DNA of 64,000 bases from Bacillus sp. AFS088145 (lineage in GTDB: Bacteria; Bacillota; Bacilli; Bacillales; Bacillaceae_G), in the NCBI RefSeq assembly GCF_002564465.1, contig NZ_NUUX01000013.1, positions 1-64,000 on the forward strand, given 5' to 3'. The notes beneath the pieces are model-generated. The model saw only the letters and a program-made list of their open reading frames with translations. It was not told where the DNA came from and did no database searches. Made by a program: the position numbers and the translations under genes. Shown one piece after another: positions 17,871 through 28,206 of the stretch. Within the stretch, counting starts at the first letter, position 1. Each line of letters starts with the position of its first letter.

Positions 17871-18769
17871 TAAATACTATTTTTAAACTGCAATTTAAAT
17901 TCATCCATAAAATCTTTCGCAAGTGTTGATAATCCTTTTGATTGTAAGTATATCAACCAAAAATCTAAATCGAAAAACGTTTCTTCCTTTAGTGGAATAA
18001 TTTTAATGTCACCATTTAAAACGATGGGGCGATTTCTTATTGAAAAATTATGTAAATATAAAATGGCTTGGCTCTCTTTCACAAGTTCATAAAGCAAGCT
18101 ACTTCTATTTGTTTGAAGGACTACATTTTTGGGATTCAGTTTAGAGATTTTTTGCAATGTCTTATAGTCAGAGTTTTTATACATAACAATTTTTTCATTC
18201 GTTAGTTCGTTTGGTGTGACAGATTCATAAGAATAAAACGGAGACTTCTTACCGACCGCGATGCAAATATGCCCTTTTGTTAAATGTTCAAAACCAATAA
18301 ATTTTTCTTTCTTTAATTCTTCGATTGTGCAAGGAATCAGTGCAATATCATAATCTTGCTTACTGAAATTCTGAATCATATAAGCAGGGTTTTCTTCAAC
18401 TACTTCAAATGTAATTTCACTATTTTTCTCATTGTACTTGATCATCGTTTCTTGAAGAATTGCCGAAAAAGTAGGTGCCGTTAAGATTTTTAAATGATTG
18501 CTGCTTCTATTCTTAATATCATCTATTTCTTTATTAAGCTCTTTAATCGTATTTAATAAAATAATCGCTTTTGATATAACAATTTTCCCTTCAAAAGTTG
18601 GTGTAACTCCTTGTTTCGATCTGTTAAAAATTTTTATGCCAAGCTCATTTTCTAATTGAGTAATGGATTGACTCATTCCAGAAGGAGAGATAAATAATTT
18701 TTCTGCAGCTTTCGTGATTGACAACTCTTTTGCCGCAGTTACAATATGTTCCATTTGATCAAAATTCAT
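17870..18769 (-). CDS. LysR family regulator (paralog 1, downstream of protease 1)
   Basis: The 299-residue protein has the LysR layout: an N-terminal winged helix-turn-helix (residues about 1-60, with ITKAAEKLFISPSGMSQSIT and LENELGIKIFNR), a linker helix, and a periplasmic-binding-like effector domain. It is clearly paralogous to the LysR gene at 30178-31104; both begin MNF(D/E)QM and share the GKKSPFYxxxSV segment and the YLH-F end. It lies 353 bp downstream of giant protease 1 on the same strand, mirroring the second LysR downstream of protease 2. Shared position suggests it controls the protease genes, but no direct binding evidence is visible. Confidence 0.88.
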   Translation of the reverse strand: MNFDQMEHIVTAAKELSITKAAEKLFISPSGMSQSITQLENELGIKIFNRSKQGVTPTFEGKIVISKAIILLNTIKELNKEIDDIKNRSSNHLKILTAPTFSAILQETMIKYNEKNSEITFEVVEENPAYMIQNFSKQDYDIALIPCTIEELKKEKFIGFEHLTKGHICIAVGKKSPFYSYESVTPNELTNEKIVMYKNSDYKTLQKISKLNPKNVVLQTNRSSLLYELVKESQAILYLHNFSIRNRPIVLNGDIKIIPLKEETFFDLDFWLIYLQSKGLSTLAKDFMDEFKLQFKNSI

Positions 18770-18950
18770 TCTTCAACTACTCCTTAAGAAAACTAAAACT
18801 ATAACTTGTTGGTAATTATATATTTATGATTCCAGAAAATCGATTCATTCTTATTATTAACATATCTTGCATCAAAATGCGTAATGATAAGTCTTATATT
18901 TAAGTGTATTCTATAACTATTATCATGATTTATGCCAATTTAAAAAATAA

Positions 18951-18982
18951 GACAAGAATACTGATTTTTACGTATTCTTGTC
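18951..18982. terminator. Strong bidirectional hairpin after protease 1
   Basis: A perfect 11-bp stem GACAAGAATAC/GTATTCTTGTC is flanked by T-rich sequence on both strands. It lies about 140 bp past the protease 1 stop. Confidence 0.75.
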
Positions 18983-19042
18983 TTTTATATTTTTAAGGGA
19001 AAGTTTGTTATTAAAAAAGATGATCAATCGTTTTTTTCGAAA

Positions 19043-19078
19043 GGGTGTTTATTCAATTATTAAATATCCTAAACACCC
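19043..19078 (-). terminator. Hairpin directly after protease 1
   Basis: A 9-bp stem GGGTGTTTA/TAAACACCC lies 45 bp after the protease 1 stop. The following sequence is only partly T-rich, so it may instead protect the 3' end of the mRNA. Apart from this hairpin and the one at 18951, the 18770-19122 gap shows only the lysR promoter region. Confidence 0.5.
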
Positions 19079-19122
19079 CGTTCTGACTTGTTTTTACCTG
19101 AGAAACCTTGTCCTACTATTTA

Positions 19123-22100
19123 TTATCGTTTGAACGCTATAACACTTGTCCAATCGCTGTAGATTTTTTTCGATCCAACCAATTTGTAAGAACGAACTTT
19201 GTAATAGTAAGTTTTACCTCTTGTTAATCCACTGTTCGTGTAATTTGTTTTTGTTACATTTGTTAAGTGAGCAAATGTGCCTGTTTTTGAAGTTGATTTA
19301 ACAATCTCATAACCCGCAGCACCCGATACACTAGACCATGTTAATTTTACAGAAGATAAACCTGATTTTGTTAATTTTACATTTGTTGGTTTTGCTGGAT
19401 TAGCTACCCATTTCGCGTAAATCGTAGTGTTTGTAGTCACTTTATCCTTCGCGAAGTTCCAAGCTACTTTTCCAGATGCATCTTTATACCATCCAAGGAA
19501 TGTATATCCTTTTCTTGTTGGTGATGCTGGTTGGCTAATCGTTGAATTGTAATTTACAGTTCTAGTCGAAATTGTGCCTCCAACAGAATTAAATTTAACA
19601 GTATATTTGTTTATGTTCCATTTTGCATAAAGTGTGATATTGCTTGTTAATGTTACTGATGAACCTGCAGACGTTTTTAATGCAGAATCTTTGTACCATC
19701 CAACAAATGTATAACCTGTTCTTGTTGGATTTGGTAAAGTGATTTTGCTATTGTAATTTGCAGTTTTGTCTGCAATTTGACTGCCACCATTACTATTGAA
19801 ATGGATCGAATAAGAGTTAATACTCCACTTCGCATACAATGTAATGTTGTTTGTTAATGTTACAGTTGGGCCTACTGGCGTTTTTAATGCTGCATCAGTG
19901 TACCATCCAACAAATGTGTAACCTGTTCTTGTTGGTTTTGGTAAAGAAATGTTGCTATTGTAGTTTGCAGTTTTATCAGCCACTTGACTGCCGCCATTAC
20001 TGTTAAAGTGAATTGTGTAAGAGTTAATACTCCACTTTGCATATAAAACCATATCTCCAGATACTTTGTCTGTTGCAAAGTTCCATGGTGTTTTACCTTC
20101 TGAATCTTTGTACCAACCAAGGAATGTGTAACCCGTTCTTGTTGGTTTTGTTTCGTCTAGTAATGTGTTGTATTCAGCTTTTGCCGAAACAACTAGTCCA
20201 GCATCTTGTGTATCATAGATGACAGTGTATTTTGATGGTTTCCATTTTCCGTAAATCGTTTTTGCTGAGTAAATTGAATTTGTGAAATCCCAAGGGATTG
20301 TGCAATCTTGATCTGCAAACCAAGTTAATTCATAACCATGAACAGTTGGTGCCGTGATTCTTCGTGCTACAATTTGATCTTTCGTTGCTTCTTTTACTTC
20401 AGCTGGTGCATCACCTGGTACTACGAAATGTACATTATATCCATTTACTAATTTTTGAACTAATGATACATCAGCGTAATCAGTAGCCTTAATCGATATC
20501 TGATAATCTCTCGCTCTTGAGAATAGACTCTTATCTAAAGTAATTGTACGATTCTCTTTATCGACAGTATATTTCGATCCGTCTATTGCAAGTCCGTTAA
20601 GTGTGATGCCATTAATCGCATTTGCCCAATCTTTATCAATATACTCTAATACGATATTGTTCCCTATCGCATTATCCGTTGTATCTGCTGTTACAAAAGA
20701 TCCTGCTAAAGCATATTTCGCATAAAGTGTAATTGGTTTTGTCACAATATTATCAAAATCATATGGTATTGTTAAATCTTGATCGCTATACCAACCATAG
20801 AACTTGTATCCAGCTTTTGATGGATCGAATGGTTTCGTCGCATTTCTGTCGACGATTTGAGCTGGAACTGGATCTCCGCCATTTGAATTAAACGTAACAG
20901 TATAACCGACAACTTGGTCAACTACATTTACATCTTTATACCCTTCTGAAACAATCGTCACATTGAACTTTTGTGCATTCGTGAAAAGAGCCGCCTTAAG
21001 AGTCATACTATTATTCGAAATCGTGTAATCCTTATTTAGTTCTAAAGTTTTATCACCGATTTTCACAGCCTTGATATTATTCTTCCAAGTTCCATCATCA
21101 TTAAATGCTAACGTAATGTCGCTTCCTACAATGTTTCCAGCAACATCTTTATTAACCGTTGGTGGCACCTTATTCCAACATAGATAATAAGTTACATTAT
21201 CCGTTATAAATTTACCGTTATCCATTGAAATATCAGACATCTTATCAATTGAGTTAGCTGCATCTAGATACAGATTTGAACTAATCGTCAGATTTCCATT
21301 TACTACATGAGAAGGACCTGTGATCATATTCGGTGCTGTCGCCAAACCATTGACAAGTGTATCGGCAAAGAATAAGTCTTTTGCACTCTTTAAGGATCCA
21401 CCGTTCAAGTCAATATGACGTCTGTATCCTAGTTGAATATTAGGAATCGTGACTACTTCCCCTGTTGATGACGTTAGTTTGATATTATATCCTTTAATTG
21501 ACCCTGCATTTGATAACGTTGGCATCTCACTGAAGGCAAATTTCTCACCTAATTTCGTTTGACCTGCTTGAACAGCTTGATCATGAGTTGCTGTTTTAAA
21601 GGAAAGGATTCCGTTATTACCATTTGACGTCAAGTCATAGGTACTTGGATCTAACGTATAGACCGTTGGTGTTGTTTCCTTTGAACCATCGCTCTTCATC
21701 TGATAGAATGTTGCCTCGATATTGGCAATCTTGTCCTTAGATGTTAACCAAGAAACATTTGTTAAATAGTCAGGAATATTGATTTTTAAATCGCCTTCTC
21801 CTAATATCCAACCAACTCCAGAAACCCCTCCGTTACTTCCGTCGAATTTTAATCCATCCGGATTCGCTTTATCAACTGGTGAGTAGCTTTGAGTCGTATT
21901 CATTTGCCATTTCGCATAAACAGTCTTGTCTGCAAATATTGGACCTGCATCCCATTGTGTTTTTAAAGATGGTTCATTCCACCAACCAAGAAATTTATAT
22001 CCCGGTCTTGTTGGCGCAGGAGAATATGAGTTTAATAAATCACTATTTGGACCATTCGAACGACTTGCGCCCGGTTTGTATCCTACTGCCATCGACTTAG

Positions 22101-25100
22101 GGGCTGAGCCATCCTGACTGTCAAATGTAATACTATAACCAACAGGTTGTTGCGCAATGTAATTTGGATCAGAACCTGCTATAGTATCTGGATAAACTGT
22201 TCCATCTGCACCTGTTGAGCCAATCGTAAATTTGTAAAGCTGAGGTAAATAATTTTTACCACCAGGATTGATTGTCGCTTGATTATATGTTGAAGTATTA
22301 TTTGGATCAAGAGTAGAATCCGTCATAAATGTTTTTGCATTAAACGTGATTTTTCCTGGTTTGCTAATGTCGTAATATTTTTGATTTGTATCTGGATTGA
22401 TTAAATTCGTGATATCCACAGTTTTACCGCTATTAGTCGTCATAATTACTTTATTGATTCCATTTCGCCAGTTCGCATCTTCTTGGAAAGATAATGTTAA
22501 ATCATTCCCAATATGCGCTACTGTTGGGTCTGTGATAATTGGAATCGCAGGCGTCGGAATTGGCACCGTTGATACTGTTAACGTTTTCGTTACATCTTGG
22601 TAACCTGTTGCCTTCACTGTAATTGTATAATTCGTTGCCGTCGGGAATAATGAACCCGGTAACGTAATTTTTGAAGGCATTGTTTGAATTGTACCATTTG
22701 CATCATAATACGTATAAGCCGGACTCATTGTTACTTTATCAGTTACATCTGTTGATCCTAGCATAACTTTTGTAATTGCTTTTCTCCACACTAAATCATC
22801 AACGAACACCGTGCTTGATGGAGAAAGTGAAATCGTTGCTCCATTTTGCAAGTCTTGTAGCTTAGGTGTTGATGCGACTGCTTGGGCTGGACCTGCAAAA
22901 TTAAGTTTTTGCATAACTTGCTGTAGCGTATCACCAGCATTTAACGTAATTGAACCGGCATAAGCCGTTTCGATCGTCGTATCTTTATCAACTGTTAGTT
23001 GAGTATCTGGGACACTTAGACCTGCATCAATCGCACTTTGATTTTTCATACCAAAGTTTTTAAAGATATAATAGAAGTCATTATAGTCAATTCCATAACC
23101 AAATCCTGTTGGTTTAATCCAATAAATATCTGCATCACGGTTAGCATTTAAAAATGCTGTCTTGTTTGCAAGCTTATTATCTGGATTATTAAAATTAGTT
23201 AAGTTTTTATATTGGTAATAAACATCGATTTCTTTCAGTAAATCCTTCATGTCGATGACGTTGTCACCATTTACATCTCCACCTAAAAGGATTGGGAAAA
23301 GACCTGGAAGATCCTTTACTGTACCTGATTGATAACCGAATTTGTTTTGACCAATCACAGGTGTTTTTTCATATCCTTTAAAATGTCCTGGTACACTTGC
23401 TTCCAAAGAATATGGCTTGTCACTTACATCAGCTGTCAAAGCATAATATGGGTTGATAAACGCATAAGCCATTGTATTACTAGCTGTTGTCGGTTGATCT
23501 GTTGTAAATTTTTTACCATTTGCATCTGTAGCCGTTACCTTCGCACCTGAATCAACAGTGAATTGTGGATAGGAGTTATTAATGTTGTTTTTCGCGAAAG
23601 ATTCCGCTGCTACACGACCTCTAATCAAAGAAGTGAACTGTCTTACATAAGGTATATCAACCGGGAACCACGCAACCCTTGTATCTGCACCTGACAATGT
23701 TAAATTCACTTGCAACAAGTCATATGAAAATTCTCCTACTACAGGTTCAATGTTTGTATAAGTTACATCTGCCTCAATAATCGGCATATCATGATCAAGA
23801 GCACCTTCTGAACCTATATTTGAAATTGTGATATCTGTTGTTTTTCCAATTTGATAATTTTGATGCATATATGGTTGACCTACAGTAAGAACGGTAGTTG
23901 GATCGATTCCTTTACTAATCAGATAATTTTTATACTCATCTGTTAGTCGGATATTAGAGAATTGGTACACACTATGGTCATTCAGTAAAAATTTACCGCC
24001 AGTCATTCCGACACCATATTTTGTTGCGATTGTTGTTTTGAATGGTTTATTCGGATCGACAACTACTTTATCTTCGGTACCTGGTCCTGCATCTACTCCA
24101 TTAGATGAAGTTAGGGTAACGTAAGGATTTCCTTTTTTAATAAAGTAATAAGTTTGTTTATTGATGTCATAATCATTTTCACCCGAATAATCTGTAGGGT
24201 CAATTATAAAATCACTACCCAGTTTATTTGCTACGTCCTCTTTCGTCACACCAAAGTGGAAACGACCTTTCGCATTTGTATTGAAGTAAACTGTTGGGTA
24301 ATAACTGTCTTGATAACCAGTGACCATATTCAATCCTTGATCAACAGGAACAGGTTTGCCAGTCGTTGGACTAGGTACTGATGTTTCTCCATTATTTTTC
24401 ATCACGTCTACGTTCGAGTCATAAACCGTACCATGAAATCCTTTAATTTCTTGTCCAGGTAGGTACCCTGTCGTATCGATTTCATAGATTCCCGGTTTGG
24501 AGTCAGAATCCATCGTCATAGTCGGCGGAGTACCATCAACATAGACCGTATCTTCCGCTGTGTAACGTTTTCCATCTTTACCAGTAGCAATCATCTCGAG
24601 AGAGTAACTACCTTCTTTTAGTACTTCCACCTTATCTGCAATGCCAGATTCGTCATATGTTCCATCGTATGTCTTTGTAAATGGAAGATACCATCCATTA
24701 AAAAGAGTTAATAGTGGGCCATATTGGACACCTGGGATAAAATTTCTACCGCTTGATAATGTGTTTGTTACACCTATATATTTCCCGTCTTTATCCTTCA
24801 CAACAATATATAAGTTTTCCATTTCGTTGTTAACAGAAACATTATAAGCCGAGATATTTCCTTCTGCCACAGCTTTTAACGCAACATTGAACGTATTAAT
24901 TCCTTTTTCCGCAACTGTAATTGTAAAAGGAATTCGATAAGTCTCCGATGAGTCCGCTGCATTTATTAAGTGGATATACCCCTCGTAAGTACCCTCAAGT
25001 GAATTTGACGGAACCGTTATTTTTGCCGTAGCTTTGGCTGTACTTCCTCCGCCGACATTAATCGATTTCACGTTATTTCCATCAACCGAAAAATCAATTT

Positions 25101-27597
25101 TAACATCATTTCCTGTTCCTGGTCCGACTTTATTCGACCCAGCAAATTTTGAGGAAATAAATTCCGTACTTACATTAAATGTTTTAGTGCTACTTCCTTG
25201 GTTAGAAACGTTAAAATCTTTTGAAGAAACTACATCATCTGAACCGTTCGTTGCACCTTCTCCTCTACCTTTAAAACCAAAGTACATGCTACCTGTAATG
25301 TTATCTACTTCATGTGCTGTTGAGCTATCAGCTAGATTATCAATTGTAACTGTTTTATCTAAAACTTGAATTTTCACATTTTCTTTAATAGCACGTGATG
25401 GATCAACACGTCCTGCTCCTACTTGATAAACACTATAAGTCTTTGAATCTGTGTTAATATCTTTAGCAGTATTCATTAATGCTGTTTTGACATCAGCCGG
25501 TGTATAATCTGGATGTGCAGCTAAAATTAAAGCTGAGATCCCAGCAACGTGAGGAGTTGCCATTGATGTACCAGACATAATCTGATAACCAATTTTATAG
25601 TCATGTGCTGCATTTGGCTCCCAAATATCGTATGGAGCTGTTGAAGAAATATCAACCCCAGGTGCAACTACATCTGGCTTAATTGTCCAATCTTTAACTG
25701 GGCCTGTTGAGCTAAAGCTTGCTAATTCATCCCCGCTCTTAGTAATAGGCGCATCGAGTGTAGAAGGGAACGTAATATTAGCTGATTTTGGGTCCTTTTT
25801 AATCGCATCAGAAAGAGCTTGTCCTTGTTCCTGAGTTAATGAAATAGAATAAACATTATCCATGCTTACTCCTAAGAAATTAGGAATATAACCTTGAGAA
25901 TCAGTATCAGCTGTATTATCCCAGATAATCATTCCAGCTGCTCCAGCATTTTTAGCATTTGTCATTTTTGTTTGTAAATAGTCTACGCCACGCTTTACTA
26001 GAACAAGTTTACCTTTCACATCAATTCCACTATAATCTGCTTCACTTCCTAAGCCAACATCAACGATTGGAAGTGTTTGACCTTTATAAACATCGTCTGC
26101 TTGTGAAAAGTTTTTACCAAATAATCGTGATTTATATGAAACTGAACCATTCTTAACAGTCATTGTTGCAATTTCTTCAGGGATTGTACTTGCACCAACA
26201 GTAATTGCCAGTGCCGAAGTTCCTGGTGAACCTACTGTAGCTTGACCAGGTCCACTATTACCTGCAGCAACATCACACACAACTCCAGCTAAAGTAGCAT
26301 TGTTAATTGCAATGCTTGTTGGGTAAAATGGATCATTAACATTTGCACCAAGAGATAGATTAATTACATCCATATGATCTTTTGCAGCTTGATCGATACC
26401 ACTTAGTACAGATTCGGTTGTTCCATGTCCTCCTGGTCCTAATACACGATAACCATAAAGAGCCACATCAGGTGCTACCCCATTTGCCGAATAAACATCG
26501 TTATTATTAGTCGTATTTGCTGCAATCGTACCAGAAACGTGTGTTCCATGTGAAGTAATATATGGCTTATAATCTGAAGGTGGTGTTCCCCAAACTGGAT
26601 TTGAACTCGCCTTATCAGCTACCCAATCATCATAAGTTGTTTCCATTGGATCATGGTCATCCACATACTTAATGTTTCCTGTTGCATCAATTCCGTCATT
26701 ATTTACAAAGTCATGACCACCATATAATTTTCCATTTTCATCATGTGTTACTTTATAAAGATCAGGGTGGTTGTAATCGATTCCTGTATCCAATACACCC
26801 ACTTTAACCTTTTGGCCCGCACGTGGACCTGTTTTAATAATACCTGTATTCCCTTCAGCTTGAAGCTTATCAATCCCTAAATGGGAAAGTGCTGAAGTTG
26901 GCTTGCCAGCTGATGTAGCTGTCGCTGATTTTTGAGAATTGCCTTCATCAGGTAAAGAATATTCTACTTGAGACCAAACAGACGCAACATCTGGACTTTC
27001 TGCAAGCTTTTGAACTAAATTTGCGGGTAACGTTAATGCAACTCCATTAAATGCATCTGTAAATTCTCGCGTAATACTAATTTCTGTTTTAACAGTTTTC
27101 CCGCCAACAATAGAAGTTTTAGGTTGAGTATTTAAAAAGCTCTTAAAATTTGCATGTGAATCTTTAACTTTTATTTTAGCATCTGAATATTCGCTATCAA
27201 AAGCTTGACTATTTGCAGTTGCTCCACCTTTAGCTAAAGATTGCTTAATGATTTGTATTTTAGCTGGATCTTGTTTAAATTGAACAATAACATTAATCTT
27301 TTTTGAACCGATTAAATCCTTTTTGTCTACACGGATTTTTTCGGTATTATCTGCACCAGTAAGCTTATTAATATTTGCTTTTTGTTCTGGTGTAAGCCCG
27401 TCAAGAATACGGTTTACTTCTTTTGCGTCAAAGGTATTACTAGATAAATTTTGCTGATTAAGATTTGCTTCAGCAGTATTTCCACTTGCATAACTATGAG
27501 GAATCACAACATTTAAAAACATCGAACTTAACGCAAAGATCGAAAGTATTTTTTTTGTTGGCCTCTTACTTTTGTGAGACGATTTTCTCTCTTTCAT
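19123..27597 (-). CDS. Giant secreted subtilisin-like protease 1 (Vpr-like, multidomain)
   Basis: The 2,824-residue protein has a Sec signal peptide (to about 38), an inhibitor-I9 propeptide (about 95-215) and an S8 catalytic domain with D270 (VLDTGIDYNHPD), H350 (SHGTHVSGT) and S678 (SGTSMATPHVAG). A PA domain (about 510-610) is inserted before the serine, as in Vpr. After Fn3-like and carboxypeptidase-regulatory-like regions comes a dockerin-like calcium segment (GDVNGDNVIDMKDL, about 1437-1520), bacterial Ig-like repeats, about seven InlB-type B repeats (signature RTGYTFVGWY...LYAKW), four of them consecutive from about 2455, and a C-terminal Fn3 domain. No LPXTG anchor is present, so it is probably released or held by the repeats. 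The start has a G-rich ribosome site. Protease 2 (32542-40995) is a close paralog. Confidence 0.9.
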   Translation of the reverse strand: MKERKSSHKSKRPTKKILSIFALSSMFLNVVIPHSYASGNTAEANLNQQNLSSNTFDAKEVNRILDGLTPEQKANINKLTGADNTEKIRVDKKDLIGSKKINVIVQFKQDPAKIQIIKQSLAKGGATANSQAFDSEYSDAKIKVKDSHANFKSFLNTQPKTSIVGGKTVKTEISITREFTDAFNGVALTLPANLVQKLAESPDVASVWSQVEYSLPDEGNSQKSATATSAGKPTSALSHLGIDKLQAEGNTGIIKTGPRAGQKVKVGVLDTGIDYNHPDLYKVTHDENGKLYGGHDFVNNDGIDATGNIKYVDDHDPMETTYDDWVADKASSNPVWGTPPSDYKPYITSHGTHVSGTIAANTTNNNDVYSANGVAPDVALYGYRVLGPGGHGTTESVLSGIDQAAKDHMDVINLSLGANVNDPFYPTSIAINNATLAGVVCDVAAGNSGPGQATVGSPGTSALAITVGASTIPEEIATMTVKNGSVSYKSRLFGKNFSQADDVYKGQTLPIVDVGLGSEADYSGIDVKGKLVLVKRGVDYLQTKMTNAKNAGAAGMIIWDNTADTDSQGYIPNFLGVSMDNVYSISLTQEQGQALSDAIKKDPKSANITFPSTLDAPITKSGDELASFSSTGPVKDWTIKPDVVAPGVDISSTAPYDIWEPNAAHDYKIGYQIMSGTSMATPHVAGISALILAAHPDYTPADVKTALMNTAKDINTDSKTYSVYQVGAGRVDPSRAIKENVKIQVLDKTVTIDNLADSSTAHEVDNITGSMYFGFKGRGEGATNGSDDVVSSKDFNVSNQGSSTKTFNVSTEFISSKFAGSNKVGPGTGNDVKIDFSVDGNNVKSINVGGGSTAKATAKITVPSNSLEGTYEGYIHLINAADSSETYRIPFTITVAEKGINTFNVALKAVAEGNISAYNVSVNNEMENLYIVVKDKDGKYIGVTNTLSSGRNFIPGVQYGPLLTLFNGWYLPFTKTYDGTYDESGIADKVEVLKEGSYSLEMIATGKDGKRYTAEDTVYVDGTPPTMTMDSDSKPGIYEIDTTGYLPGQEIKGFHGTVYDSNVDVMKNNGETSVPSPTTGKPVPVDQGLNMVTGYQDSYYPTVYFNTNAKGRFHFGVTKEDVANKLGSDFIIDPTDYSGENDYDINKQTYYFIKKGNPYVTLTSSNGVDAGPGTEDKVVVDPNKPFKTTIATKYGVGMTGGKFLLNDHSVYQFSNIRLTDEYKNYLISKGIDPTTVLTVGQPYMHQNYQIGKTTDITISNIGSEGALDHDMPIIEADVTYTNIEPVVGEFSYDLLQVNLTLSGADTRVAWFPVDIPYVRQFTSLIRGRVAAESFAKNNINNSYPQFTVDSGAKVTATDANGKKFTTDQPTTASNTMAYAFINPYYALTADVSDKPYSLEASVPGHFKGYEKTPVIGQNKFGYQSGTVKDLPGLFPILLGGDVNGDNVIDMKDLLKEIDVYYQYKNLTNFNNPDNKLANKTAFLNANRDADIYWIKPTGFGYGIDYNDFYYIFKNFGMKNQSAIDAGLSVPDTQLTVDKDTTIETAYAGSITLNAGDTLQQVMQKLNFAGPAQAVASTPKLQDLQNGATISLSPSSTVFVDDLVWRKAITKVMLGSTDVTDKVTMSPAYTYYDANGTIQTMPSKITLPGSLFPTATNYTITVKATGYQDVTKTLTVSTVPIPTPAIPIITDPTVAHIGNDLTLSFQEDANWRNGINKVIMTTNSGKTVDITNLINPDTNQKYYDISKPGKITFNAKTFMTDSTLDPNNTSTYNQATINPGGKNYLPQLYKFTIGSTGADGTVYPDTIAGSDPNYIAQQPVGYSITFDSQDGSAPKSMAVGYKPGASRSNGPNSDLLNSYSPAPTRPGYKFLGWWNEPSLKTQWDAGPIFADKTVYAKWQMNTTQSYSPVDKANPDGLKFDGSNGGVSGVGWILGEGDLKINIPDYLTNVSWLTSKDKIANIEATFYQMKSDGSKETTPTVYTLDPSTYDLTSNGNNGILSFKTATHDQAVQAGQTKLGEKFAFSEMPTLSNAGSIKGYNIKLTSSTGEVVTIPNIQLGYRRHIDLNGGSLKSAKDLFFADTLVNGLATAPNMITGPSHVVNGNLTISSNLYLDAANSIDKMSDISMDNGKFITDNVTYYLCWNKVPPTVNKDVAGNIVGSDITLAFNDDGTWKNNIKAVKIGDKTLELNKDYTISNNSMTLKAALFTNAQKFNVTIVSEGYKDVNVVDQVVGYTVTFNSNGGDPVPAQIVDRNATKPFDPSKAGYKFYGWYSDQDLTIPYDFDNIVTKPITLYAKYALAGSFVTADTTDNAIGNNIVLEYIDKDWANAINGITLNGLAIDGSKYTVDKENRTITLDKSLFSRARDYQISIKATDYADVSLVQKLVNGYNVHFVVPGDAPAEVKEATKDQIVARRITAPTVHGYELTWFADQDCTIPWDFTNSIYSAKTIYGKWKPSKYTVIYDTQDAGLVVSAKAEYNTLLDETKPTRTGYTFLGWYKDSEGKTPWNFATDKVSGDMVLYAKWSINSYTIHFNSNGGSQVADKTANYNSNISLPKPTRTGYTFVGWYTDAALKTPVGPTVTLTNNITLYAKWSINSYSIHFNSNGGSQIADKTANYNSKITLPNPTRTGYTFVGWYKDSALKTSAGSSVTLTSNITLYAKWNINKYTVKFNSVGGTISTRTVNYNSTISQPASPTRKGYTFLGWYKDASGKVAWNFAKDKVTTNTTIYAKWVANPAKPTNVKLTKSGLSSVKLTWSSVSGAAGYEIVKSTSKTGTFAHLTNVTKTNYTNSGLTRGKTYYYKVRSYKLVGSKKIYSDWTSVIAFKR

Positions 27598-27722
27598 GTT
27601 TTCCCCCCCAGTATAAACAAATAATGAAAAATTCGATTATTTGCCCAAATTCCGAAAATTCAAGTATTAAAATTTTTCTAAACACTTAAATTTAATTAAA
27701 TATTACTCCATGTTTCGCTTGT

Positions 27723-27891
27723 CTTGTATTGGGGAAATTTAGCGATTTCCACTTGATTTTTTTTCGAATTTAATTAAAGAAAATGTTATTATTTGACATT
27801 AATTGTTGAATTTTGGCTAATACTCCTTACAAAACAGCGAATTTTAAGTAAAGTTGTAAATTTTAGACTTTTTAAAATTTGGGGGAATTTG
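27723..27891 (-). promoter_or_regulatory. Protease 1 promoter with two TTGGGG(G)A elements
   Basis: CTTGTATTGGGGAAATTT (27723-27740) and TTGGGGGAATTT (27879-27890) lie upstream of protease 1. On the coding strand the first reads as CCCC-AATACAAG about 20 bp before a TAATAT -10-like box. Near-identical elements precede protease 2. Confidence 0.55.
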
Positions 27892-27946
27892 ACGTTTTTT
27901 ATTAAAAAAATGAAAAAACATAATATTCCTATTTTTAACAAAAAAA

Positions 27947-27980
27947 CTATCCTACTTTTTAATTAAAAAAGTAGGATAGT
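27947..27980. terminator. Perfect hairpin terminator, ACTATCCTAC stem
   Basis: ACTATCCTAC/GTAGGATAGT with paired A/T extensions is flanked by A and T runs. It follows the relic at 28034 on the minus strand, so it is probably that lost gene's terminator. Confidence 0.85.
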
Positions 27981-28033
27981 TTTTTAATAAACTTATAAAC
28001 TATTTAAATTGTTTGTAAAAATAATCTATTTTG

Positions 28034-28120
28034 TTATTTTAAATCTAATTGAGTTAAAACATCATCTACCGTTACACCTTTATAAGCTACCTTAGCTTTA
28101 GGTGAATTTGGAACTGTAGT
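28034..28120 (-). pseudogene. 3' relic sharing the YKGVT-DDVL C-terminus with the 8.9 kb relic
   Basis: The last 27 codons of a gene remain, ending VAYKGVTVDDVLTQLDLK then a stop, with PNSPKAK before. The relic at 8897-9180 ends almost identically. Upstream in-frame is a TGA at about 28120. It retains its own terminator (27947-27980). It is the tail of a lost extracellular protein gene next to protease 1. Confidence 0.65.
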
Positions 28121-28165
28121 TCATGATACTAATTTATACTACCAAACTCACTCACCTACTCTTCA

Positions 28166-28187
28166 AACAAAAAATCAAATCCATGAG
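28166..28187 (-). terminator. Intrinsic terminator of the DprA-lipase chimera
   Basis: ATCAAA/TTTGAT hairpin is followed by TTTTTTG on the minus strand, 20 bp after the chimera stop. Confidence 0.65.
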
Positions 28188-28206
28188 TTTGATTTAAATT
28201 TTACTA

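Noticed and set aside
25034-25369. Plus-strand open frames inside the giant proteases
   Set aside because: They are shadows of the minus-strand genes, lack ribosome sites and mirror each other in the two paralogs only because the genes are duplicated.
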